Origin: Cupriavidus alkaliphilus
GTDB lineage: Bacteria; Pseudomonadota; Gammaproteobacteria; Burkholderiales; Burkholderiaceae
Reading direction: 5' to 3'
DNA: 64,000 nucleotides
Assembly (NCBI RefSeq): GCF_900094595.1
Contig: NZ_FMAD01000009.1
Coordinates: 1-64,000, forward strand
Shown: in pieces, positions 1 to 7,283 of the stretch
Numbering within the stretch: the first letter of the stretch is position 1
Layout of the letters: every line of letters begins with the position of its first letter
Translations under genes and position numbers: made by a program
Notes under the pieces: model-generated
Told to the model about the DNA's origin: nothing
What the model saw: only the letters and a program-made list of their open reading frames with translations
The model's database searches: none

Positions 1-251
1 GCTGCAAACTTCGCTGCGCCAACCTCCCGGCCGACCCCGCAACCCTTGCTGCGCCTGCCTTGCAGGGGCCGCGTTGTGTTGCGAGGGGGCGAATAGTAAG
101 CGAGCGCGGCGGGGTTGGCAAGGGCTTTCTAGGAAATCCCTGAAATCGACACGGATGCGCCTCTTTCGACGCTCCCGCCCGCCGCGGCAGGTACTTATAG
201 AATGACCGTTCCGGCCCGCGGGGCCGCTCTTTAATGAGATGGGGACGTTCG
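1..251. other. Left-edge intergenic DNA, no gene recognised
   Basis: I see no convincing coding frame or RNA gene here. A TATAGA hexamer at 196-201 could be a -10 element for the OsmC gene, but no good -35 is placed in front of it. The first 150 bases may belong to the 3' region of a gene outside the window, which I cannot tell. Confidence 0.3.
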
Positions 252-641
252 ATGACTATCCAAGCGACATGGAAGCCAAGCCAGGGCAACAGCATCTGCC
301 AGCTGACCAACGGCACCGCCGAGTGGCAAGCCGATCTGGACGCTTCCGCCGGCGGCGACACCCGCTACCCGAACCCGCATGACTTGCTGGATTCGGCACT
401 GGCTGCCTGCACCACCCTGACCCTGCAGCTGTATGCGAAACGCAAGGGCTACGCGGTCACTGACGTCCATGTTTCGGTCGGTCATGAAGAAGCCAACGGC
501 ACCTATACCATGCAGCGGGAGGTCAAGGTCAGCGGCGACCTGTCGCCCCAGATCCTCGAAGACCTGCTGCGGGTGGCCAATCGGTGCCCGGTACACAAGA
601 CCTTGTCGGGACAGTTCTCGATCCAGACCTCCATGGCATGA
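252..641 (+). CDS. OsmC/Ohr-family peroxide-handling protein
   Basis: A 129-residue OsmC-family protein. Members of this family are cytoplasmic thiol peroxidases that reduce organic hydroperoxides through a pair of cysteines. The two family cysteines are visible, in the segments ALAACTT and NRCPVHK, and the length fits the family. The start at 252 (MTIQATW) is preferred over an in-frame ATG at 234 because the family normally starts close to this point and a GGGGAC purine run lies 6-11 bases before it. The gene is alone on its strand. The canonical Ohr is a separate gene at 55251-55670, so this one probably belongs to another OsmC subgroup. Family assignment is firm and the substrate is unknown. 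Confidence 0.85.
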   Translation: MTIQATWKPSQGNSICQLTNGTAEWQADLDASAGGDTRYPNPHDLLDSALAACTTLTLQLYAKRKGYAVTDVHVSVGHEEANGTYTMQREVKVSGDLSPQILEDLLRVANRCPVHKTLSGQFSIQTSMA

Positions 642-669
642 CGTCGCACACCTCGCTCCCCCGATGGGG

Positions 670-700
670 TTGCCACAGCAAATGAGAATCGTTAGCATTT
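670..700 (+). promoter_or_regulatory. Fur-type box overlapping a sigma-70 promoter
   Basis: A 21-base near-palindrome at 680-700 has arms AAATG and CATTT and the internal GAGAATC typical of Fur boxes. It overlaps a promoter-like pair on the plus strand: -35 TTGCCA (670-675), a 17-base spacer and -10 TAGCAT (693-698). Fur bound here would block this promoter. No ORF follows before the terminator at 744-779, so the likely product is a short RNA. Confidence 0.6.
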
Positions 701-703
701 GAC

Positions 704-779
704 TTCTCGGGTTCTGACACCACCTGAGTCAGCAAATGGGTTAGCCGGGCACGTGAATCGTGCCCGGCTTTTTTCTTTT
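704..779 (+). ncRNA. Candidate Fur-repressed small RNA
   Basis: From the expected start about 7 bases after the -10 (near 704) to the end of the T-run there are about 75 bases with no ORF. The stretch has a small stem (CTGAC with GTCAG, about 714-732) and ends in a perfect 10-bp terminator hairpin. Fur-box promoter, short untranslated body and strong terminator is the layout of the RyhB/PrrF/NrrF class of iron-sparing RNAs. A Burkholderia RNA of this class (BrrF) is known, but I could not compare sequences. Its existence as a transcript is inference. Confidence 0.45.
744..779 (+). terminator. Intrinsic terminator
   Basis: Stem GCCGGGCACG (744-753), loop TGAAT, stem CGTGCCCGGC (759-768), then TTTTTTCTTTT. 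This is a textbook rho-independent terminator on the plus strand. It ends the small-RNA candidate and would also stop read-through from the OsmC gene. Confidence 0.9.
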
Positions 780-1005
780 GGGCGGGCCATGTCACGGTCC
801 TGACCGCCAGCCGCAATACGCTACGGTGCGATCCGCCCCGTTCGACGCAACACCACCATGTGCTGTGTTGGCTGGCCCACCAAATTGCGTCCGGGAAAGG
901 GTCAAAACGGCGGTCCCGACACACTCTGCGCCGCACCGCCGGCTTACCATGGCGAAAAGCAAAACAATAAAAGCGCTTAAATAACGAAGCGAGCGGGGGG
1001 ATGCC

Positions 1006-1827
1006 TTGACCAACTTCATTGAAGCCTATTGCGCGCAGATACGGCTGGCGGGCGCCGGCAGCGTGATCGCGAAGCCCGTCGTGGTGGCGCGGGACAGCAC
1101 CTACGCCATGCACTACGTGCCGTGCGAATACCTGAATCCGCAGGCAGCGCTGGTCCTGGTCAGCACCACGCCAGGCCATGCTCACGTGCGGCTCGCCGCC
1201 GCGGTGACCGAGGAACTGCTGCACACCCATGCGCCGGGCCGCGTAGTCCAGCGTGAGAACAAGCGGCGCGTGGAACTGGGCGGCAAGCTGGTGCGGCCCA
1301 ACCTGATCCGCATGCTCGACCACTTCCGCGTGCCGGAACTGGTGGGGCTGCCACACGCCGCCGCCTTGTGGAACGATGGCTTCGAACGCCTGCAGCCGCT
1401 CACCCTGTTGCCGCATGCCACCACGCGGCGCGGCCTGGCATTCGACGGCCCGCTGGAAGAACTGCTGGACGCACCGATGCTGCGCGATGTCTTCGAGACG
1501 CAGTTCCTGGGCGCCGTGCGGCAGATGCGAACGGACGCGCTGTACATCGCATTGGGCCGCACCGCCTGGGCCGCGCTCCAGCACGCGGTCACGCGCCGGT
1601 TGCTGGCGCGCCGCCAGCTGCTGGGAATGATGCCGGTGCCGGCGCGCGCTGGCAGCATGGTGCGTTACTTCTTGCGAGAGATCGCCGCCAGCGCCCTGTC
1701 GGCCAAGGATCCGGTTCGGCATCGCGTGGACTGGCTCGATGCGGCCCACGCCGAACTGGAATCGAATGTCCGCAAACTGCGCGCCTCGGTCCGTCCGGAA
1801 CCGCCTCCCGCCTACCTGATCGCGTAA
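1006..1827 (+). CDS. Hypothetical protein, possibly uracil-DNA-glycosylase-like
   Basis: A 273-residue protein that I do not recognise with confidence. The start is a TTG at 1006 preceded by a GAGCGGGGGG purine run. The ATG at 1001 is out of frame and stops at once. There is no signal peptide or membrane segment, so it is probably cytosolic. Some blocks resemble the uracil-DNA-glycosylase fold: a hydrophobic strand ending in TTPGHA (about residues 52-58), a strand before LGRTAW, and a late GMMPVP segment where that superfamily has HPS. The catalytic residues are not clearly conserved, so this is only a hint. It stands alone, between two small-RNA candidates, and is followed by the terminator hairpins at 1860-1972. 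Confidence 0.6.
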   Translation: MTNFIEAYCAQIRLAGAGSVIAKPVVVARDSTYAMHYVPCEYLNPQAALVLVSTTPGHAHVRLAAAVTEELLHTHAPGRVVQRENKRRVELGGKLVRPNLIRMLDHFRVPELVGLPHAAALWNDGFERLQPLTLLPHATTRRGLAFDGPLEELLDAPMLRDVFETQFLGAVRQMRTDALYIALGRTAWAALQHAVTRRLLARRQLLGMMPVPARAGSMVRYFLREIAASALSAKDPVRHRVDWLDAAHAELESNVRKLRASVRPEPPPAYLIA

Positions 1828-1859
1828 GCGGACGCTCGCATTCACACTTGTGATCCATA

Positions 1860-1882
1860 GACCCCACGGAAGTGGGGTCTTG
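1860..1882 (+). terminator. Hairpin after the hypothetical gene
   Basis: Stem GACCCCAC (1860-1867), loop GGAA, stem GTGGGGTC (1872-1879), followed by only TTG. The stable stem with a tetraloop lies 33 bases after the stop codon at 1827, so it probably ends that transcript. The U-tract is weak. Confidence 0.5.
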
Positions 1883-1910
1883 CGACGCCAGTTTGCGTCG
1901 ATAACGTCTC

Positions 1911-1972
1911 CTGAGGAATTTGACACTCCTCGCATTCCCGATTTGCGGCCCCTCGCGGGCCGCGATTTTTTT
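1911..1972 (+). ncRNA. Candidate small RNA, member 1 of a two-copy family
   Basis: The stretch has a 5' stem (GAGGA at 1914-1918 with TCCTC at 1927-1931), then the unpaired core CGCATTCCCGA (1931-1941), three bases, and a strong terminator (1945-1972). The same core, also three bases before a terminator stem and also preceded by AATT(T)GAC, occurs at 60751-60761. A GATAAC at 1900-1905 could be a -10 element, but I see no good -35. It could instead be just the second terminator of the gene before it. Confidence 0.35.
1945..1972 (+). terminator. Intrinsic terminator
   Basis: Stem GCGGCCC (1945-1951), loop CTCGC, stem GGGCCGC (1957-1963), then GA and seven T residues (1966-1972). This is a strong plus-strand terminator lying 82 bases before the DUF3047 gene. 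Confidence 0.85.
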
Positions 1973-2054
1973 GTGCTGGCCAGATTGGGCAGCGCGCCGC
2001 ACTCAGGCACACGGTTTGCATTCGGTCCCACGTCTCGTATTCCGCTGATCCGCC

Positions 2055-2804
2055 ATGACGATCACCCATGCGTTGTCCCTTGCCTTGTGTGCCACCTTGC
2101 TGCTTGCCCCGCTTTCAGCGCCGGCGCAAAGCGGCAAGCCTGGACTTGTCGTGTCAGAACGCAAGCCCGGCGGTGCGCTGCCGGCGGATTGGAAAAATTT
2201 ACCGGTCGCCGAAGGCAAGGCAAGGACCGAGTACCAGCTGGTGGCCGATGGCGGCACTACGGTGTTGCGGGCACAAGCCAATAGCTCGGCGTCCGCGCTG
2301 ATGCATGCGGGCAACGTGGACCTGTCGCGGACGCCCGTGGTGGCCTGGCGCTGGAAGGCAGACGGCGCGATACCCGGCGCCGACAACCGCGACGGCGCGC
2401 GCGAGGACGCGCCGGCGCGGCTGGTGTTCTTCTTCGACGGCGACACTGGCAAGCTTTCGCTGGGCGAACGCGCCGCGATGCAGCTGGCCAAGACCGTGGC
2501 GGGCGAGGAACTGCCCTACGCCACGCTGATGTATGTCTGGTCGACCAGCGCCGCGCCCGGCAGCGTCATCCCCAACCCGCATACCGGCCGCGTGCAGATG
2601 ATCGTGGTATCCGGCGCCGATGATGCCGGCAAATGGCAGAACCTGCGGCGCAATCTGGCGCGGGACTATGAACGCGTCTTCCACGAGCCGCCCGGACCGC
2701 TCAAGGCCTACGGCATCATGACGGACACCGACAATACCCATGCCGCCAGCCGCGCCTGGTATGGCGATATCCGCTTCCTGCCAGGTAACGCGGCGAAGGA
2801 CTAG
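2055..2804 (+). CDS. DUF3047 secreted protein
   Basis: A 249-residue protein with a clear Sec signal peptide (hydrophobic residues 5-20, cleavage after SAPAQ around residue 25). The mature part matches the DUF3047 family: VAWRWK, an ARLVFFFDGD strand and the late VVSGADDAGKW and RNLARDYERVF segments. The family has no proven function. The protein should be periplasmic. Its stop codon shares the bases CTAG with the stop of the convergent lipoate ligase-like gene, so the two ORFs overlap by four bases. Confidence 0.85.
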   Translation: MTITHALSLALCATLLLAPLSAPAQSGKPGLVVSERKPGGALPADWKNLPVAEGKARTEYQLVADGGTTVLRAQANSSASALMHAGNVDLSRTPVVAWRWKADGAIPGADNRDGAREDAPARLVFFFDGDTGKLSLGERAAMQLAKTVAGEELPYATLMYVWSTSAAPGSVIPNPHTGRVQMIVVSGADDAGKWQNLRRNLARDYERVFHEPPGPLKAYGIMTDTDNTHAASRAWYGDIRFLPGNAAKD

Positions 2805-3568
2805 ACCGGGGCGGGATGCTGCGCGAGGCTCCATCGCAGCGCAGCCGCGACCTCGGCCATCAGTGCGGCATCGTCCTTCACGGCGTGTCCAGCGGGCAGC
2901 AACGCCTCACGCACGCTGACCACCTTGTCCGCGTCATACCGCCGTTCGCTGCCGATGGCTGCCTCGAAGGCATTGGCGCGCGCATTGATCTGCTCCGGGT
3001 CGGCGCTGACCAGCAGCACCGCATGGGCCAGCACCAGGTGGCGCTGGCCGTCGGGCGCCTGCATCGCCGCTGGCGCACGCCGCCAGTACTGGGCCGTGCC
3101 GGCGATCTTGCGGGCGGCTTCGGGCGGACCCCAGGCGAGGTTGTAGCGGCCATCGCAAAAGGAGCCGGCCACCGCCTGCCAGTGGGTATCGATGCCGAGC
3201 GTCCGCAACGCGCCGCCGATCACCGCGCACAGGTGCAGGTAGACCGCATCGCTGAGCGCGCCCGGCGGCTGCCCGACAGGGTAAGCCAAGCTCAGGTTGA
3301 GGATGCCGGGCCCCTGCGGCACCAGGCCGCCGCCGGACATGCGCAGGAACACGGGGCAGCCTTGCTGCGCGAAATCGGCGCGCGCAGTCTCCAGCGCCGC
3401 GTGGCGCAGGTAGGTGCGCGGCACCACCAGCGACTGCGGCGCCTCCCACAACCGTGCCACCTGCCGGCCCTGCGCCGCGAGTTCGAGCAGCGCCAGTTCT
3501 TCCTGCAGCGGGTCACTGCCCGCGTGGGCCGGGTCGACGGGATCGACAAGTTCAAACTCAAACGGCAT
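2801..3568 (-). CDS. Lipoate-protein ligase-like protein (BPL/LplA family)
   Basis: A 255-residue protein starting at MPFEFEL (3568). It has the biotin/lipoate ligase fold signature: the RMSGGGLVPQGPG motif (about residues 85-97, matching the RRxSGGGxVxHxxG loop), LNLSLAYP, and the GSFCDGRYNLAW segment followed by RKIAGTAQ, the catalytic lysine region of lipoate ligases. It is the last gene of the acetoin operon, 47 bases after the AhpD-like gene. An obvious role is to attach lipoate to the E2 subunit AcoC. Length is at the short end for LplA, so an octanoyl or lipoyl transferase role is possible. The assignment to AcoC rests on position only. Confidence 0.8.
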   Translation of the reverse strand: MPFEFELVDPVDPAHAGSDPLQEELALLELAAQGRQVARLWEAPQSLVVPRTYLRHAALETARADFAQQGCPVFLRMSGGGLVPQGPGILNLSLAYPVGQPPGALSDAVYLHLCAVIGGALRTLGIDTHWQAVAGSFCDGRYNLAWGPPEAARKIAGTAQYWRRAPAAMQAPDGQRHLVLAHAVLLVSADPEQINARANAFEAAIGSERRYDADKVVSVREALLPAGHAVKDDAALMAEVAAALRWSLAQHPAPV

Positions 3569-3615
3569 CGGTCGGGGAACTGCCCGGGAATGGCAATGCG
3601 CCGAGTCTAGCAACC

Positions 3616-3957
3616 CTAGGCGTTGAGCGCATCGAAATATGCCAGCGCCTTGGCGGCGTACATCGCGCCGGGGCCGCCTCCCATTTCGATATTGACGGCC
3701 AGCACTTCGGCCAGTTGCTCGCGGCTCGCGCGATGGCGCAGTGCCTGGCTGGTGTGGAACAGCACGCAATCGTCGCAGCCTTTCTGCACGGCGAGCGCGA
3801 CCGCCACCAGTTCCTTGAGTTCGGCAGGCAGGCTGCCCTGTTGCGTGGCCGCCTTCATCACGCCGTGGAAGGCGCTCATGGTGGCGGGCTGAGCCTGGCC
3901 GAGCGCGCCGAATTGCTTGTTGATCTCGGCCAGGCGGGTCTTCAGGTCTGTGGTCAT
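3616..3957 (-). CDS. AhpD-like carboxymuconolactone decarboxylase-family protein
   Basis: A 113-residue, all-helical CMD/AhpD-family protein. The family redox motif is present as GCDDCVLFHT, a CxxC followed by the conserved His. Proteins with this motif are usually alkylhydroperoxidase-like disulfide reductases. It lies 80 bases after acoC in the same direction, so it is probably part of the aco transcript. AhpD in other bacteria is reduced through lipoylated dehydrogenase E2, which makes a partnership with AcoC plausible. That link is inference. The CMD decarboxylase activity itself is unlikely because decarboxylases of the family lack CxxC. Confidence 0.85.
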   Translation of the reverse strand: MTTDLKTRLAEINKQFGALGQAQPATMSAFHGVMKAATQQGSLPAELKELVAVALAVQKGCDDCVLFHTSQALRHRASREQLAEVLAVNIEMGGGPGAMYAAKALAYFDALNA

Positions 3958-4000
3958 AGGGAAGTGTCCGTTAGTGGATCGCCCAAGCTGGCATCAGCCG

Positions 4001-4030
4001 CGCGGACGGCGCATGGTGGCGCCGTCCGCG
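4001..4030. other. Strong hairpin between acoC and the AhpD-like gene
   Basis: A 12-bp perfect stem (CGCGGACGGCGC, 4001-4012, with its complement at 4019-4030) and a 6-base loop. No T-run follows on the minus strand, so it is not a standard terminator. It may lower expression of the downstream genes or protect the 3' end of the acoXABC mRNA. Confidence 0.5.
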
Positions 4031-4037
4031 GGCGGCA

Positions 4038-5153
4038 TCAGCCGGCCAGGTGGGTCTTCAGCAGCGCGTTGAAGTCGTTGGCTTTCTCCATCTGGCTCAT
4101 GTGGCCAGCGTCGGCGAAGACCTTGACGCTGGCACCCGGCGGCGCCGCTTCGGCATGTTCGGCGGGAATGATGCGGTCCTGGCCGCCCCACACCACCAGC
4201 ACGCGCTTGCCGCTGTCGGCCAGGCGCTGGCCCGGTTGCTCGCTCTGCCGACCGCCGCCGAACAGGCCCTGCCCCAGCGCGGTCAGCGCCTCGTCGACGC
4301 CATCGAGCCGCTTGTAGCGCAACAGGTCGTCCAGCATCTGCCGGCTCACCAGCCCGGGGTCGGCGAACAGCAGCTCGACCACGGGCTTGAGCTCGCGCCG
4401 GGACTGCGCCTTGACGAAGCCATCGGTATAGTCGCTGTTGACGGCCTCGCCGAAGCCCACCGGCGACACCAGCGCCACCGACAGCACCCGCTGCGGCGCA
4501 TCCACCGCCAGTTGCGCGGCCACGCCGCCGCCCATCGAATGGCCGACCACATGCGCCGCATCGATCCCGGCTTCATCCATGAAGCGCGCTACAAAGCCGG
4601 CCATCTGCGCCAGCGTCGTGCCCGCGAGCCGCGGCGACGACTGTCCGTGGCCGGGCAGGTCGAGCGCCACCACGGTGTACGCGTCGGCCAGGGGGTCGAG
4701 GTTGAACAGCCAGTTGTCCAGGTCACCGCCAAAGCCGTGGATGAAGAGCACGGTCTGGGCGCCATCGCCCTTGCGGGCATAGCGGACCCGGATGCCGTCG
4801 ACCTCGGCGAACTGGTACGCGGCGGCGGCGTCCTCGTCGCCGCCGTCGTCCGCCGGCGTTTCATAAGCCGCCACGTATTCATCGATCTGCGCATCGCTCA
4901 CCTCCGCAGGGGCCAGCACGCCCAGCAGCGCTTTGACCGGCAGCACGTCGCCGGCCTGCGCCACCTTGCGGCGCAGCGTGCCCGCGTCGGGCGCCTCCAC
5001 CGCATTGGCGATCTTGTCGGTTTCCACGTCGAGAATCGGCATGCCCACGGTGATTTCGGTGCCTTCGTCGACCAGCCAGGCATTGACGGTGCCCTCCTTC
5101 ATCGACAGGCCCCATTTAGGCATCACGATCGGGGTAATTGCAGGCGTAGCCAT
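4038..5153 (-). CDS. acoC: Acetoin dehydrogenase E2, dihydrolipoyl acetyltransferase
   Basis: A 371-residue E2 subunit of the acetoin-cleaving system. The N-terminal lipoyl domain (about residues 5-80) carries the lipoylation lysine in ETDKIAN. After an acidic, alanine-rich linker comes an alpha/beta-hydrolase domain (from about 130) with FIHGFGG, the nucleophile elbow GHSMGG, an acid in GGQDRIIP and the histidine in DAGHMSQ. This lipoyl-hydrolase architecture is specific to AcoC and differs from the catalytic core of PDH E2. The protein moves the acetyl group from E1 to CoA. Its start overlaps the acoB stop by one base (TGATG), so translation is probably coupled. Confidence 0.95.
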   Translation of the reverse strand: MATPAITPIVMPKWGLSMKEGTVNAWLVDEGTEITVGMPILDVETDKIANAVEAPDAGTLRRKVAQAGDVLPVKALLGVLAPAEVSDAQIDEYVAAYETPADDGGDEDAAAAYQFAEVDGIRVRYARKGDGAQTVLFIHGFGGDLDNWLFNLDPLADAYTVVALDLPGHGQSSPRLAGTTLAQMAGFVARFMDEAGIDAAHVVGHSMGGGVAAQLAVDAPQRVLSVALVSPVGFGEAVNSDYTDGFVKAQSRRELKPVVELLFADPGLVSRQMLDDLLRYKRLDGVDEALTALGQGLFGGGRQSEQPGQRLADSGKRVLVVWGGQDRIIPAEHAEAAPPGASVKVFADAGHMSQMEKANDFNALLKTHLAG

Positions 5154-6169
5154 CAGTGCTTGCCTCCCTTCACAGTCTTGCGCGCAGCATTGACGATCTG
5201 CGCCGCACTGGGGATATACAGGTCTTCCAGCGTGGGCGAGAACGGCACCGGCGTATGCGGCGGGCATACCATCTCGATGCCGGCCTTGAGCGCACCGAAG
5301 GCCTGCTGCGCGACCTGCGCGGAGATATCGGTAGCGATATTGCAGCGCGGGCTGGCCTCGTCCACCACCACCAGGCGGCCGGTGTTCTCGACTGACTCCA
5401 GCACCGTGTCCATGTCCAGCGGCGAGAGCGTGCGCAGGTCGACGATCTCGGCCTCGATCCCTTCCTTGGCCAGCATCGCCGCCGCCTCCAGCGCGCGATG
5501 CACCATCAGCCCGTAGGTGACGATCGTCACGTCCTTGCCGTCGCGCACGATATTGGCCTCGCCGAACGGGATGGCATAGGCGCCTTCCGGGACATCGCCT
5601 TCCAGGCCATAGAGGTTCTTGTGCTCGCAGAAGATCACCGGATCGTTGTCGCGGATCGCCTGGATCAGCAGCCCCTTGGTGTCGTACGGCGTGGACGGGC
5701 ACACCACCTTCAGGCCGGGGATATGCGTGAACAGCGGCGTCAGCATCTGGCTGTGCTGCGCGGCGGCGCGGAAGCCCGCGCCGACCATGGCGCGGATCAC
5801 CACGGGGGTCTCGGCCTTGCCGCCGAACATGTAGCGGAACTTGGCAGCCTGGTTGAAGATCTGGTCGAAGCAAACGCCCATGAAGTCGATGAACATCAGC
5901 TCCGCGATCGGGCGCATGCCGCACGCGGCGGCGCCGATCGCGGCGCCCACGTAGGCCGATTCGGACAGCGGCGTATCCAGCAGCCGGTCGCCGTGCTTGG
6001 CATACAGGCCCTTGGTCACACCCAGCACGCCGCCCCACGCGTCCTTCTCGCCGTCCGCGCCGGCGCCACCGACGATATCCTCGCCCAGCATGATGACGCT
6101 GGGGTCACGGGTCATTTCCTGGTCGATCGCCTCGTTGATCGCCAGCTTGATGCTCAGTTTGCGAGCCAT
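5153..6169 (-). CDS. acoB: Acetoin dehydrogenase E1 beta subunit
   Basis: A 338-residue transketolase-type beta subunit. It begins KLSIKLAINEAIDQEM and contains MLGEDIVGGAGADG, the TPLSE..YVGAAIGAA block, MVGAGF and HSQ, all typical of 2-oxoacid dehydrogenase E1 beta, plus a C-terminal transketolase domain with the VVDEASP segment. With AcoA it forms the thiamine-diphosphate E1 that splits acetoin into acetaldehyde and an acetyl group. It lies 35 bases after acoA, with an AGGAGACAGAC ribosome site before the ATG at 6169. Confidence 0.95.
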   Translation of the reverse strand: MARKLSIKLAINEAIDQEMTRDPSVIMLGEDIVGGAGADGEKDAWGGVLGVTKGLYAKHGDRLLDTPLSESAYVGAAIGAAACGMRPIAELMFIDFMGVCFDQIFNQAAKFRYMFGGKAETPVVIRAMVGAGFRAAAQHSQMLTPLFTHIPGLKVVCPSTPYDTKGLLIQAIRDNDPVIFCEHKNLYGLEGDVPEGAYAIPFGEANIVRDGKDVTIVTYGLMVHRALEAAAMLAKEGIEAEIVDLRTLSPLDMDTVLESVENTGRLVVVDEASPRCNIATDISAQVAQQAFGALKAGIEMVCPPHTPVPFSPTLEDLYIPSAAQIVNAARKTVKGGKH

Positions 6170-6204
6170 GTCTGTCTCCTGATAATTGGTTTGCGCGTGG
6201 CGGA

Positions 6205-7218
6205 TCAGTAGCTGACGTAGACGTCGGTCAGCAGGTCTTCGGGCCCCGGCTGCGGTGCCGCCTTGGCTTCCTGCACGGCGTGCTCGATCAGCGCCGCGAC
6301 TTCGCGGTCGATCGCGTCGAGTTCTTCACGTGCAACCACGCCAGCCTGCGTCACGGTGCGCCCGAACAGCTTCAGGCAATCCTTGTTGGCGCGGATGTCG
6401 TCGAGTTCGCCGGCGGCGCGGTAGGTCTGCGCATCGCCTTCGAAGTGGCCGTAGAAGCGGACCATCTTGCATTCGAGCAGCGACGGCCCGCCGCCTTCGC
6501 GCGCGCGGCGGATGACTTCGCCGGCGGCTTCGTGGACCGCGAAGAAATCGGTGCCGTCCACGGTCACACCCGGGATGCCGAAGCCCGCGGCGCGGTCGAC
6601 GTAGCTGTCGACCGCGGTGCCGTAGTCGCGCGAGGTCGATTCGGCGTAGCCGTTGTTCTCGATCACGAAGATCACCGGCAGGTTCCACACCGCAGCCAGG
6701 TTCAGGCTTTCCAGGAAGGTGCCCTGGTTGGAGGCGCCGTCGCCGCAGAAGGTAATGCCGACCTCGCCCTTGCCGCGGAACTTGGCCGCCAGCGCGGCGC
6801 CGCAGATCAGCGGCGCGCCCGCGCCGAGGATGCCGTTGGCGCCCATCATGCCCTTGGACAGGTCGGCGATATGCATCGAGCCGCCCTTGCCGTTGCACGA
6901 GCCGCCCTTCTTGCCGTAGATCTCCTTCATCATCGCCACCGGGTCGACGCCCTTGGCAATGCAGTGGCCATGGCCGCGGTGCGTGCTGGCGATGCGGTCG
7001 CCGTCGTGCAGGTGGTGCAGGATGCCGACGCCAGCGGCTTCCTCGCCCGCGTACAGGTGGACGAAGCCCGGGATGTCGCCACGCGCGAAGTCCACGTGCA
7101 GGCGCTCCTCGAAATCGCGGATGGTGCGCATCTTGCGGTACACCGTCAGCAGCGTCTCCTTGTCGAGCGGCAGGGTGCCGCGCGGTTGCGCCGGATCTTG
7201 CGAAGCTCTGGCTGTCAT
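6205..7218 (-). CDS. acoA: Acetoin dehydrogenase E1 alpha subunit
   Basis: A 337-residue thiamine-diphosphate-dependent E1 alpha subunit. The cofactor motif GDGASNQGTF followed by VIENNGYAES (the GDG-x26-NN motif) is intact, and the GHGHCIAKG and NGKGGSMHI blocks are typical of the family. The frame runs further upstream, but the start at 7218 (MTARASQ) is chosen because GGAGACAGAC stands directly before it and acoX ends 65 bases upstream. Confidence 0.95.
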   Translation of the reverse strand: MTARASQDPAQPRGTLPLDKETLLTVYRKMRTIRDFEERLHVDFARGDIPGFVHLYAGEEAAGVGILHHLHDGDRIASTHRGHGHCIAKGVDPVAMMKEIYGKKGGSCNGKGGSMHIADLSKGMMGANGILGAGAPLICGAALAAKFRGKGEVGITFCGDGASNQGTFLESLNLAAVWNLPVIFVIENNGYAESTSRDYGTAVDSYVDRAAGFGIPGVTVDGTDFFAVHEAAGEVIRRAREGGGPSLLECKMVRFYGHFEGDAQTYRAAGELDDIRANKDCLKLFGRTVTQAGVVAREELDAIDREVAALIEHAVQEAKAAPQPGPEDLLTDVYVSY

Positions 7219-7283
7219 GTCTGTCTCCTTCGTTTTCAGGTGTTGCACTTCAAGAAAAGCGGGGCATGCGCGGCCGGGCGTGC

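Noticed and set aside
529..2031. Long minus-strand frame (500 codons)
   Set aside because: It lies antisense to the OsmC and 1006-1827 genes, runs through two terminators and shows no protein-like motif. A shadow of high GC content.
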